From Candidatus Zixiibacteriota bacterium (lineage in GTDB: Bacteria > Zixibacteria > MSB-5A5 > JAABVY01 > JAHJOQ01): a stretch of 10,583 nucleotides of DNA. The notes beneath the pieces were generated by a model that was not told the DNA's origin, searched no databases, and worked only from the letters and a program-made list of their open reading frames with translations. How positions within the stretch are numbered: position 1 is the first letter of the stretch; each line of letters begins with the position of its first letter. The position numbers and the translations under genes are program-made. The DNA lies in the NCBI GenBank assembly GCA_030631455.1, contig DAOVLC010000017.1:1-10583 (forward strand). The letters are read 5' to 3'. Below, in pieces: positions 1 to 6,719 of this stretch.

Positions 1-150
1 CTGATCGGTGGCTATCGAGCAAAGGCGACTGATCTAGTGAAACAAGCCGGTCTCTCACTTTTCTCCGCTCGGAAGTTCACGCTGGACAAGTATGGGCGGT
101 TCTGTGAAGTGGCGCTCCCAACTCCTGTAGAGCACAGGTCTGAACGGTGA
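1..150 (+). CDS. 3' end of an unidentified protein (partial, cut by window start)
   Basis: Frame 1 is open from the first base to a TGA at 148-150, giving 49 residues. The composition is protein-like: a basic helix-like stretch (GYRAKATDLVKQAG) is followed by KFTLDKYGRFCEV, which could be a terminal beta strand pair. The convergent hprK gene ends 58 bases downstream, so this tail does not overlap another gene. I do not recognise the family. The tail vaguely resembles the C-termini of Rossmann-fold methyltransferases, but that is a guess and not an assignment. An inverted repeat overlaps its stop codon. Confidence 0.55.
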   Translation: MIGGYRAKATDLVKQAGLSLFSARKFTLDKYGRFCEVALPTPVEHRSER

Positions 151-178
151 TCAACTCCCTTGACCTCAATCCGTTCAG
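140..178. terminator. Possible bidirectional terminator between convergent genes
   Basis: CTGAACGG at 140-147 is matched by its reverse complement CCGTTCAG at 171-178. A smaller nested pair (TCAA 151-154 with TTGA 160-163) lies in the 23-base loop. The element sits between the stop of the plus-strand tail and the stop of hprK, where a shared terminator would be expected. There is no clear T-run on either side, so intrinsic termination is uncertain. Confidence 0.3.
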
Positions 179-208
179 GGACATCTTCGGTAGTGATACT
201 GTGTGAAA

Positions 209-1180
209 TTACTCGTAGTCGCTCTGAAGATACGATTTGCTTGCGAGCTGCCGCTGGATTTTCTCGGTGAGTCTCCGCGAGAACTCCACTGCCACGTTAG
301 CACCGTAAGTCTTCTGCATGTGATTCATGGCTATCACTTCAGATATCACAGTGATGTTCTTGCCGGGAGATATCGGAATAGTAATGACCGGAATCTCGAC
401 ACCCAGGATCGACGTGTATCTTTCCTCCATTCCGAGCCGTTCATAGTCGTCCTTGGTCTCATCCCATAACACCAGCCTGACCTCGACCTCGATCCTCTTC
501 CGCATTCTGATCGCCCTGACTCCGAAGAGACTCTCGATATCGATGATGCCGATACCGCGAACCTCCATGTGATGTCCCAATAGTTCCGAACCGCTCCCGA
601 CAATCAGATTTCGCGCTCTTTTGTGGATCTGCACGATGTCATCGGCAACGAGTCGATGTCCTCTCTCGACAAGGTCGAGCGCGCATTCGGATTTACCGAT
701 GCCGCTTTTGCCCGTATAGAACAGCCCGACACCGTAGACGTCCACGACAGTGCCGTGAACCGTCACGAAAGGCGCAAAGATATCGTCCAGGTATCCGGAA
801 AACTGAGTGATGAATTCCGCTGTGTTGAGCCGCGTTTGGAGCACGGTCGTTTTGCTTTCGTTGGCGATCTTGACAAGCTCCGGGGGCGGATTAATGCCTT
901 TGGTCACTATCAGCAGGGGGATATCAAACGCGAACATTTCTTTCAGGTGTCCCAATCGCTGTTCTCTGCTGCAACTCGCAAGGAAGGCAATCTCAGTTTC
1001 CCCGAGAATCAGTGTTCGATTGTGTGGAAAACGCCTTGTGAACCCGGCCATAGCAAGACCGGGCCTGTGGATTGCCGCCGTAGGGATTACTTTCTTCAGC
1101 CCATCTTCATTCGTAAGGAGATACAACTCAAATACTTCCTTACGGTCATTGTAGATTTTTTCAACAGAGATCTCTGGCAT
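209..1180 (-). CDS. hprK: HPr kinase/phosphorylase HprK
   Basis: A 323-residue protein of normal HprK length. In the family, HprK phosphorylates HPr or related proteins on the regulatory serine using ATP or PPi, and removes that phosphate with Pi. Residues 1-130 form the variable N-terminal domain. The catalytic core starts at VHGTVVDVYGVG (141-152), with H142 matching the conserved catalytic His. The P-loop GKSGIGKS is at 157-164, followed by LVADD (177-181). The HPrK signature MEVRGIGIIDIESLFG is at 205-220 and PGKNITVISEVIAMN at 272-286. The start ATG (1178-1180) is five bases after the hpf stop, with only a weak upstream purine stretch, so it is probably translated from the hpf transcript. 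No ptsH, ptsI, EIIA or rapZ gene follows; a convergent gene ends the cluster. The family call is sound. The partner HPr is not in this window. Confidence 0.96.
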   Translation of the reverse strand: MPEISVEKIYNDRKEVFELYLLTNEDGLKKVIPTAAIHRPGLAMAGFTRRFPHNRTLILGETEIAFLASCSREQRLGHLKEMFAFDIPLLIVTKGINPPPELVKIANESKTTVLQTRLNTAEFITQFSGYLDDIFAPFVTVHGTVVDVYGVGLFYTGKSGIGKSECALDLVERGHRLVADDIVQIHKRARNLIVGSGSELLGHHMEVRGIGIIDIESLFGVRAIRMRKRIEVEVRLVLWDETKDDYERLGMEERYTSILGVEIPVITIPISPGKNITVISEVIAMNHMQKTYGANVAVEFSRRLTEKIQRQLASKSYLQSDYE

Positions 1181-1185
1181 AGGCT

Positions 1186-1548
1186 TTAGTAATCAAGCGT
1201 AACGTCGTCCTCAGAGGTCAGTGGTGGCGGCGTAACCTTATCCTCCGCCACTTTCTTTTGGTCACGGTCTCTGAGTTTGCCTTTATACTTCTTAAGCTGG
1301 GTCTTCAGCTTATCTAAACTCTCTTCTATTGACACATACATATCATCTGACTCACCCGTACCGGTCAGATTGGTACCGGATACTTTCAGTGTAATCTCCG
1401 ATTTCTGCCGGTAGCCTTGTACCTTGAGCACAGCATTGCCGGAGACGATATGGTCGAAATATCGTTTCAGCTTGTCCAACTCGTCCTCTACGAATGTTCT
1501 CAACTCCGGAGTTAGATCAAAATGTCTGGCGGTAATTGAAACCTTCAT
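1186..1548 (-). CDS. hpf: Ribosome hibernation promoting factor (HPF/RaiA, S30AE domain)
   Basis: A 120-residue protein. The S30AE domain covers about residues 1-97: it opens with MKVSITARHFDLTPELRTFVEDELDKLKRY, has a central beta strand region (SEITLKVSGTN), and continues with the DDMYVSIEESLDKLKTQLKKYKGKL helix. This family binds the ribosome decoding centre in stationary phase and blocks mRNA and tRNA sites. The length is between short HPF (about 95-100) and long HPF (about 180-190). The extra tail is acidic and proline-containing (KVTPPPLTSEDD), not the dimerising long-HPF C-domain. The open frame can start at GTG 1549-1551, but AGGAG at 1555-1559 fits ATG 1546-1548 (six-base spacing) better, so I use the ATG. 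Its position between rpoN and hprK is the usual one for this cluster. Confidence 0.93.
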   Translation of the reverse strand: MKVSITARHFDLTPELRTFVEDELDKLKRYFDHIVSGNAVLKVQGYRQKSEITLKVSGTNLTGTGESDDMYVSIEESLDKLKTQLKKYKGKLRDRDQKKVAEDKVTPPPLTSEDDVTLDY

Positions 1549-1551
1549 CAC

Positions 1552-1910
1552 GGACTCCTTTCGTTTACACAGTGTCGCAGTTCAATGATCTGCCAAATGC
1601 CGGCACCATACCGGAAAAGGATAACAGTGTGAACATCTGCCCGATCCACTGCGCTTGTTAGCCATACCCTAATAGTGATACCCCTCACCGAGTATACGGT
1701 TCGACAAATACCCCTCGTGAAATATAAACCAATAATATCCTTCGTTTTCCTGGGACCGTTGCGACAATGAGCCGCCCGCAAGTCCTCTAAAGAACAACAC
1801 TACTCTGGCCCGTGTGTGTGAGTACAAGTTTGACTGAAGAGAACATGAAGTGAATTGATGTTACCAATTGACTCACTATTCAACCAAGTAAACTACAAAG
1901 AGATAAGAAG
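1552..1910. other. 359-base intergenic stretch between rpoN and hpf
   Basis: No convincing gene is present. A 77-codon minus-strand frame (TTG start at 1781) ends with a TGA overlapping the hpf ATG, but its composition is not protein-like and it has no usable ribosome binding site. The only repeated motif noticed is ATACCCCTC at 1678-1686 and 1708-1716, exactly 30 bases apart, with a shorter ATACCCT at 1664-1670. I found no good sigma-70 promoter and no sigma-54 (GG-N10-GC) promoter reading toward hpf. The length suggests a separate promoter for hpf-hprK, which is inference. Confidence 0.5.
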
Positions 1911-3323
1911 TCAACTATTTTCTTTCACAACCCTCTTCCTGAAGCGCGCCGGCAGAATCTTAAGTTCTTCTCTGTACTTCGTCACCGTCCGCCGTGCTAT
2001 GCTAATCCCATCGTCCTTCAGGCGCCTGTGGATTTCCTGATCGGACAACGGGGCGGTAGGATCTTCTGACTTTATTATGTCATCCAGTTTTTGCTTCACC
2101 CTGCGCTTAACGATCTGCTCGCCGCCTTCTATCGGAAGACCCGTATTGAAGAAGAACCGAATCTCACGAAGGCCCTGTGGCGTCTGGACGTATTTCTCCT
2201 TGGAAACGCGCGCGATTGTGGCGACGTTCATGCCGACCTTTTCGGCAATATCCTCCATTATCATTGGCTTCAGAAAATCCGGCCCTTTCTCGAAGAATTC
2301 GTATTGCTCTTCGATAATCGCGTTCATCACCCTGATCATTGTCGATCTGCGCTGATTTACCGCATTCAGGAGCCATCTCGCCTGTTCCAGCTTCTCCCGG
2401 ACATATTTCTTCGTGCCGTCGGCTGTAGTGTTACCTCTCTTTAGCAATGACCTGTATGCCGAATTGACTCTGAGTTGCGGCACATTCTTGTCATTGTGGT
2501 AGACCACGTATTCGTCACCGACCTTGTCTACAACGAGGTCGGGAACGATAGGCAGTGCAGCGGCATCGAATCTGCCGGTAGTTGGCTTCGGAGAGAGAGT
2601 CTTGAGCAGATCCATCGCTTCCTGCACGCGCTCGGGAGTGGAGCCCAAGGCCTTGGATATCTGAAGGTGACTTTTCTTGTCGAGCGACTCAAAACACTCA
2701 TCTACGATTCGGTAGGCCAGCGATCCCTCGTGACCCTTTTCTCGCAGCTGGATCAGGAGTGACTCCTGCAGGTTTCGTGCAGCCACGCCGGAAGGGTCGA
2801 AACGCTTGATTCGGTCGAGAATCTCCTGGATTGGTTCGGCCTCTAACTTTAGCAGTTCCGCCATCTCATCGACATCGCAGGTGAGATATCCACTGTCGTC
2901 GATATTGCCGATAATGAACTCTCCGATTGTATACTCCTCATCAGAGAGCTTCAGAAACGTCAGTTGCTCCAGCAAATGCTCGTGAATTGTCTTATCAAGA
3001 GCCTGTATCTGTTTCTGGCGATCCTCCACGTGCTCGCGCATCCTGCGGAAAGTATAGTCATCAGCCTCATCACCAAGATAGTAGTCCCAGTCGATTTTGT
3101 CCATCTTGGGATCGAGCTTTGGATCCTCGTCTGAAAGTGTGGGGCTTGTGATTTCCTCGGACTGATCTTCGATCGGTTCAATCTCTTCGAGCAGAGGATT
3201 CGTTGCAAGCTCGTGCCGCAGCATCTGTTCGAGCTTTAGAACGGGCAGCTGCAGCATCTTCAGAGACTGGATCAACTGCGGAGCCAGCGTCTGCCTCATT
3301 TTAAGTTGGAGTTCGAGTCTCAT
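1911..3323 (-). CDS. rpoN: RNA polymerase sigma-54 factor RpoN
   Basis: A 470-residue protein with the full sigma-54 layout. Region I (about 1-50) opens MRLELQLKMRQTLAPQL and carries QSLKMLQLPVLKLEQML, the activator-interacting domain. An acidic region II (about 50-85) follows. The core-binding domain includes GNIDDSGYLTCDVDEMAELL (139-158) and RFDPSGVAARNLQESLLIQL (174-193). A helix-turn-helix lies at about 356-380, ending in KYVQTP, and the RpoN box ARRTVTKYRE is at 443-452. Sigma-54 recognises -24/-12 promoters and needs AAA+ enhancer-binding activators; none is encoded here. The start ATG (3321-3323) has an in-frame TAA three codons upstream, which fixes it, although there is no clear Shine-Dalgarno. 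lptB ends 82 bases upstream on the same strand. The recognition helix reads MNVATIARV where many homologues have H-E-S-T-(V/I)-S-R, a mild deviation. Confidence 0.97.
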   Translation of the reverse strand: MRLELQLKMRQTLAPQLIQSLKMLQLPVLKLEQMLRHELATNPLLEEIEPIEDQSEEITSPTLSDEDPKLDPKMDKIDWDYYLGDEADDYTFRRMREHVEDRQKQIQALDKTIHEHLLEQLTFLKLSDEEYTIGEFIIGNIDDSGYLTCDVDEMAELLKLEAEPIQEILDRIKRFDPSGVAARNLQESLLIQLREKGHEGSLAYRIVDECFESLDKKSHLQISKALGSTPERVQEAMDLLKTLSPKPTTGRFDAAALPIVPDLVVDKVGDEYVVYHNDKNVPQLRVNSAYRSLLKRGNTTADGTKKYVREKLEQARWLLNAVNQRRSTMIRVMNAIIEEQYEFFEKGPDFLKPMIMEDIAEKVGMNVATIARVSKEKYVQTPQGLREIRFFFNTGLPIEGGEQIVKRRVKQKLDDIIKSEDPTAPLSDQEIHRRLKDDGISIARRTVTKYREELKILPARFRKRVVKENS

Positions 3324-3405
3324 GGCAATTTATTGGTATACAAGGGATTGCGGCGGTATGCCGTTCCTTGCTCTCCTTATCTTAGTTATCGGTTCATTCT
3401 CGCAA

Positions 3406-4131
3406 TCAGTTTAATCTGAACTTCTCTCCTAAGTAGATTTTCCGCGCCTCGGGATCGTCTGCTAGAAATTGCGCCGTGCCGGCCTTCAATATCCGTCCCT
3501 CACACATGATGTAAGCTCGATCGGTAATCGACAGCGTTTCCCTGACATTGTGATCCGTAATCAGAATCCCGAGATTCTCCTTCCTCAATCCGGATATTAT
3601 GCTCTGTATATCTTCGACCGCAATAGGGTCGATGCCTGCAAACGGTTCATCGAGAAGCAGAAAGTCCGGACGGGTCACAAGCGCGCGGGCTATTTCGACT
3701 CGTCTCCTTTCGCCTCCCGATAGATTATACGCAAAACTCTTGCGGAGTTTTGCAATATCCAGTTGTTCAAGCAGAGATTCGAGTCTTTTCTTGCGTTCGG
3801 AGCGATTTAATGCCTGCATTTGAAGGATTGCGTTGATATTTTCCTCGACCGTAAGTTTCCGAAAGATAGATGGTTCCTGCGCGAGATAGCCGATTCCGCG
3901 CCGCGCCCGCTGATACATCGGGAGCTGCGTCAGATTATTTCCATCGATCATGACAGTCCCCGCGTTTGGTCGGACGAAGCCGATTATCATGTAGAAAGTC
4001 GTAGTCTTTCCGGCGCCGTTCGGACCAAGCAAGCCGACAATCTCGCCGCAGTTTACCTCAATCGAGACTACATCTACGACTCTGCGCTTCTTGTAAGTCT
4101 TTACCAGTCCGTCCGAATAAAGCCGACTCAT
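3406..4131 (-). CDS. lptB: LPS export ABC transporter ATPase LptB
   Basis: A 241-residue ABC ATPase, the usual LptB length. It powers extraction of lipopolysaccharide from the inner membrane by LptB2FG. Visible motifs are the Walker [10 protein letters not shown] (36-44), Q-loop Q85 in [18 protein letters not shown], signature LSGGERRR (137-144), Walker B FLLLDEP (157-163) followed by FAGIDP, and H-loop H194 in [10 protein letters not shown]. The [14 protein letters not shown] and [12 protein letters not shown] wording is typical of LptB as opposed to other ABC ATPases. The open frame extends to a TTG at 4150-4152, but AGGTGA seven bases before ATG 4129-4131 and the family length favour the ATG. 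LptF and LptG are not in the window. lptC lies 168 bases upstream and rpoN 82 bases downstream on the same strand. Confidence 0.96.
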   Translation of the reverse strand: MSRLYSDGLVKTYKKRRVVDVVSIEVNCGEIVGLLGPNGAGKTTTFYMIIGFVRPNAGTVMIDGNNLTQLPMYQRARRGIGYLAQEPSIFRKLTVEENINAILQMQALNRSERKKRLESLLEQLDIAKLRKSFAYNLSGGERRRVEIARALVTRPDFLLLDEPFAGIDPIAVEDIQSIISGLRKENLGILITDHNVRETLSITDRAYIMCEGRILKAGTAQFLADDPEARKIYLGEKFRLN

Positions 4132-4299
4132 ACGAGATTCACCTGTCTTCAACTAACTGTCCGGCAACCGGATACATCAACCGGTGGCCAGTCGGGGAGT
4201 ATCCGATAGCCCACTCACCCTTCACACAACTGTCCCGTACAGAAATATAAATCGAAATTCATTCAAGTCAAGGCATATTATTTGCTAAGTCGTTCGAAA

Positions 4300-4896
4300 T
4301 CAGCGCTGTTTACGCTCGACCGCCTCGACGTCTTCGAGTTCCCCTTTGACTTCTCTCATGATTCTGAAATTCGTCAGGCTGTTATCGGATTGGAGGCCGT
4401 AGCCGGTCTGAACATTGCCTCGGTGTGTGATCCTCACGAATGATTCAGTCGTGACGGAATCCCGCCCCTGATCCCAGAACAGACTGTCCGCCTCGAGAGT
4501 TACGCCGTTGTTGGACACAACCTTGACATCTCCCCAGACTTCCAGCCTCTTGGAATTCTCTCTGATTATGCCGGAATCGGAAACAAGTGTGGAGGTGATC
4601 TGCCCGAGAGAATCGAAGAAAGTCGCCTCGATACCGGCCATGATCGTGCTGTCTTTGGCGGAGTACTTTTCCAGATAATCCGACTCGATCAACACCTTCT
4701 TGACTCCCCGCTCGGAGAGCAAGATATCTGACTGATAGAGTATCTGATCCGGGATCAGCCTTGGCGGCTCGTCAGACTGCCCGTTATTGTCCCCCGGCGT
4801 GCGCTCTGTGCAGCCCGTGATGATCGCAAGAGTACAGAGAATGTACATTAGGCGCAATGCTACTTCTCCAAGTTTGCTCTTCATCAAATACACCAT
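4300..4896 (-). CDS. lptC: LptC-like LPS export protein with lipobox
   Basis: A 198-residue protein. A short basic start is followed by a hydrophobic segment (about 9-28) ending in ITGC with Cys29, a plausible lipobox, so it may be a lipoprotein and not the single-span form known from E. coli. After a polar linker comes an LptC/OstA-type beta-jellyroll region. The recurring pattern is seen in ILLSERGVKKVLIESDYLEKYS, IEATFFDSLGQITSTLVSDSG, KRLEVWGDVKVVSNNGVTLEADSLFWDQ and VTTESFVRITH. In the Lpt system this domain accepts LPS from LptB2FG and passes it to LptA. Two ATGs compete: 4894-4896 (used) and 4882-4884. Neither has a strong Shine-Dalgarno. It is upstream of lptB, which supports the call. 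An LptA or other OstA-fold protein remains a weaker alternative because these domains look alike. Confidence 0.82.
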   Translation of the reverse strand: MVYLMKSKLGEVALRLMYILCTLAIITGCTERTPGDNNGQSDEPPRLIPDQILYQSDILLSERGVKKVLIESDYLEKYSAKDSTIMAGIEATFFDSLGQITSTLVSDSGIIRENSKRLEVWGDVKVVSNNGVTLEADSLFWDQGRDSVTTESFVRITHRGNVQTGYGLQSDNSLTNFRIMREVKGELEDVEAVERKQR

Positions 4897-5334
4897 GCCA
4901 CACTATATACAATCGTCATCTTCATTCGACAATCAACATTTCGACAAATCGCAGAGAGCACACTCAATATGCCCAAATAATCCTTGACAAAAGGGTCGAG
5001 AATCCGGTTATTGTGGATAGTTATAAGGTCCCAATTGCCTTCCCATTGACCGTTCGGGTACACGGTTTTTGGTGATAATTTCTATGCTGCACTATTGAGT
5101 GCTGTCTGAGGAAGGATTGGTTAGTTGCAGCACGGTTACCCTGTTCCGATAAAGGACGTAGAGGCTGGTATCAGCGCCGGGAACGCTGAGAATCGACATC
5201 AAGAGGTGCCAGTTGCTGCGTTTGGAGACAAGGGGCTGAGGCACATATGCGTGCTTGCCGGTTTCGGGGGGTGCGATGATGCAGAGACCAAGGCGTCGAG
5301 GGCGGCGTGGTGTGAAAGTTTTCTGTTTGCTGGA
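4897..5334. other. 438-base stretch upstream of lptC and the Lnt-like frame
   Basis: No confident gene. The first part holds the candidate lptC promoter. On the plus strand a TTGACA at 4984-4989 is followed after 17 bases by a poor -10 (GTTATT, 5007-5012), so any rightward promoter is doubtful. The frame of the Lnt-like gene is open from TTG 5125, but the encoded 70 residues before 5335 are unlike any protein I know and look non-coding. A different frame starting at ATG 5276 or 5279 encodes MMQRPRRRGRRGVKVF and a hydrophobic run before a stop near 5395; it could be the displaced N-terminus of the Lnt-like gene. Confidence 0.45.
4904..4932 (-). promoter_or_regulatory. Candidate sigma-70 promoter for lptC
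   Basis: Read on the minus strand, TTGTCG (4932-4927) and TATATA (4909-4904) are separated by exactly 17 bases, each matching 4 of 6 consensus positions. The predicted start would fall at about 4897, next to the upstream ATG. The transcript would then be leaderless, or have a 12-13 base leader if ATG 4882-4884 is used. Confidence 0.4.
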
Positions 5335-5946
5335 ATGTCTGCTCTTTTGCTTCTTCTGGCGAGCTTCTTCTCAGAGTACTCGTTTCTCTCACTAGTTGCG
5401 CTCACCCCATTCCTTTATAGAATCAGCAAAGCAGAACTGAGCGAATCGATCCGGCTCGGATTCCTGTTAGGTCTTGCCTTTCTGTCGGTGACTCTTGCCA
5501 ACAACCTGGTGACAGACCCGCTGCCAGCCATACTGAAGCTTCTGTACGGTACCGCCTTGTTCACACTTTTCGCGTGGACTCTCTGGAGGGCGAGAACTGC
5601 ATTTGGCTTCAATCCGATCATAACTGCGTTGATATGGGTGGGTTTTGAGCTTTCTGCTGTCAAGCTCGGATTGGTCAGGGGGTTGCTGGGGAGCGCTGAG
5701 TTTTCGATCCAACATCTGAACGGTTTGGTAGTACTGTTCGGATTCATCATAGTCTCATTCGTTATTGTCCTTTTAAATTCGCTATTACTCATTGCTGTTG
5801 AAAAAGCTGTTTCACTGGCAAGGGCCCGGGGGACGGCATCGTGCGAAAGTGGAAGGATTTGGGACCTCTACTTCTCTCCCGGGCTTTTTGTCCAGAAATG
5901 CTACCTGGTGCCGGACGTACGTGGCCCGCCCTGTACTGCGCTGTAG
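5335..5946 (+). CDS. Truncated Lnt-like N-terminal membrane domain, probable pseudogene
   Basis: The open frame from ATG 5335 to TAG 5944-5946 encodes about 203 residues. The first 165 or so are strongly hydrophobic with about five or six membrane segments. They resemble the N-terminal half of apolipoprotein N-acyltransferase: LVALTPFLYRISKAELSES followed by a GFLLGLAFLS segment, ALIWVGFELS, and VLFGFIIVSFVIVLLNSLLL, matching Lnt's G-V-x-G-(V/I)-S-F-L-(V/I)-V-L-(V/I)-N segment. Lnt proteins then carry a periplasmic C-N hydrolase domain of about 250 residues with the acyl-transferring Cys. That domain is absent: after residue 165 the sequence turns polar and unfamiliar, then stops. The start is unclear (TTG 5125 and GTG 5206 or 5251 are in frame, none convincing), and a basic N-terminus sits in another frame at 5276. 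I read it as a decayed gene; a standalone membrane domain is the alternative. Confidence 0.5.
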   Translation: MSALLLLLASFFSEYSFLSLVALTPFLYRISKAELSESIRLGFLLGLAFLSVTLANNLVTDPLPAILKLLYGTALFTLFAWTLWRARTAFGFNPIITALIWVGFELSAVKLGLVRGLLGSAEFSIQHLNGLVVLFGFIIVSFVIVLLNSLLLIAVEKAVSLARARGTASCESGRIWDLYFSPGLFVQKCYLVPDVRGPPCTAL

Positions 5947-5982
5947 GTTGTCCAAACTGGATAACCTATCGCTTAGAAGAAT

Positions 5983-6012
5983 CCGAGTAAATTAAAACTG
6001 AAATCACTAACC
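5983..6012 (+). repeat. Leader block, copy 1 (upstream of first secreted protein)
   Basis: This 30-base block, starting CCGAGTAAAT and ending CTAACC, matches 6666-6695 at 25 of 30 positions with no gaps. It lies 33 bases before the GTG start at 6046. Similarity falls off sharply after the block until the ribosome binding site and start codon. Confidence 0.7.
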
Positions 6013-6045
6013 CGTATCAGGGTTAACGGAGATAAGGAGAAAACT

Positions 6046-6540
6046 GTGAAGAAGCTCATATTAGTATTGATTGCGACAATGGCTATCACGCTTATGATGG
6101 CGTCGAGCGCAGTTGCAGATATGCACAACTATAGGCTTATAGCTGAGGCCGACGCCTCGATCTACACTGACTTCCATGTTGAGATCACCTGTCCCACAGC
6201 TGTGATTAGCGATGTGAAGCTGATCAAGGACCCCAGTCCGGGAGGCAATGACGCGAACGTTATTGTATCGGGACTGGGAACTGGCGATGTTACGATAGAC
6301 ATCGACTGGGGTGGTGCCACCCTTGATGCGGGTGCAAAGCTGGAGATTCACTTCGAAGGAAGTGTGGAGGAACTGTGTGTGGTAGAAGGCTATTGGACCG
6401 TCGACGAGGTGTTTTCAGCTGATGCTGCCATATTCATCGATGAAGTGCCTTCCCTGACCGAATACGGCCTGATCGCTCTCGCGATACTGATAGCGCTGAC
6501 TGGTCTTTGGATGTACAGACGGAAAAGAGCTACCGCTTAG
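6046..6540 (+). CDS. Small secreted protein with IPTL-CTERM-like tail (paralogue A)
   Basis: A 164-residue protein starting at GTG, with AAGGAG at 6034-6039 spaced six bases. The signal peptide is MKKLILVLIATMAITLMMAS and ends at AVA24, before D25. The body (about 25-130) is beta-rich and acidic, with alternating hydrophobic residues such as DVTIDIDWGG and AKLEIHFEG, and contains EGYWTVDEVFS. The tail is VPSLTEYG (134-141), a hydrophobic span, then YRRKRATA. This resembles the IPTL-CTERM class, which is thought to be processed by an exosortase (XrtH in Proteobacteria) and surface-targeted, but with S for T and Y for W. No exosortase gene is in the window. Body function is unknown. A terminator follows directly, so the gene ends its own transcript. 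It is a diverged tandem paralogue of 6720-7229. Confidence 0.85.
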   Translation: MKKLILVLIATMAITLMMASSAVADMHNYRLIAEADASIYTDFHVEITCPTAVISDVKLIKDPSPGGNDANVIVSGLGTGDVTIDIDWGGATLDAGAKLEIHFEGSVEELCVVEGYWTVDEVFSADAAIFIDEVPSLTEYGLIALAILIALTGLWMYRRKRATA

Positions 6541-6562
6541 CGAATACATTCGTGGAAACAGG

Positions 6563-6589
6563 AAGGGCGGAGAAATCCGCCCTTTCTTT
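6563..6589 (+). terminator. Intrinsic terminator after secreted protein A
   Basis: A perfect nine-base-pair GC-rich stem (AAGGGCGGA 6563-6571 with TCCGCCCTT 6576-6584) closes a GAAA tetraloop and is followed by TCTTTAT. It begins 23 bases after the stop of the upstream gene. Confidence 0.88.
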
Positions 6590-6620
6590 ATGGTACACGG
6601 TCTGTAACAGTAAATCGTGC

Positions 6621-6649
6621 TTGACATATACCGGTCTGTCTACCATAAT
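6621..6649 (+). promoter_or_regulatory. Sigma-70-type promoter for secreted protein B
   Basis: A perfect -35 TTGACA at 6621-6626 and a -10 CATAAT (5 of 6) at 6644-6649 are separated by 17 bases. Transcription would start at about 6656, giving a leader of about 64 bases that contains the repeated block 6666-6695. It lies directly after the terminator of the preceding gene. Confidence 0.75.
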
Positions 6650-6665
6650 CAATATGCAGAACTGA

Positions 6666-6695
6666 CCGAGTAAATAGAAACTGAAGTCATTGACC
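6666..6695 (+). repeat. Leader block, copy 2 (upstream of second secreted protein)
   Basis: Matches 5983-6012 at 25 of 30 positions without gaps. From the predicted promoter it would be transcribed, at about +10 to +40 of the leader. It ends 24 bases before the GTG start at 6720. Confidence 0.7.
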
Positions 6696-6719
6696 AGTGA
6701 CCGAGACTGGGAGGAAATC

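Noticed and set aside
623..1189. Long plus-strand open frame (188 codons) opposite hprK
   Set aside because: It is fully antisense to a gene with all HprK motifs and has no recognisable protein features.
1578..1595. Sigma-54-like TGGCA on the minus strand near hpf
   Set aside because: No GC dinucleotide occurs at the required distance, so it does not form a -24/-12 promoter.
1548..1781. 77-codon minus-strand frame whose TGA overlaps the hpf ATG
   Set aside because: The overlap mimics translational coupling, but the start is a TTG with no usable ribosome binding site and the peptide has no domain-like pattern.
4129..4152. TTG start for lptB adding seven residues
   Set aside because: The downstream ATG has a good AGGTGA site and gives the standard 241-residue length.
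5090..5330. Possible riboswitch or structured RNA upstream of the Lnt-like frame
   Set aside because: GC-rich short hairpins are present, but the pieces do not fit the order of the c-di-GMP or cobalamin riboswitches, RNase P RNA, tmRNA or SRP RNA as I know them.
5792..5995. Alternative plus-strand frame at the end of the Lnt-like gene
   Set aside because: Neither this frame nor the third frame gives nitrilase-like motifs, so it does not rescue the missing catalytic domain by a single frameshift.
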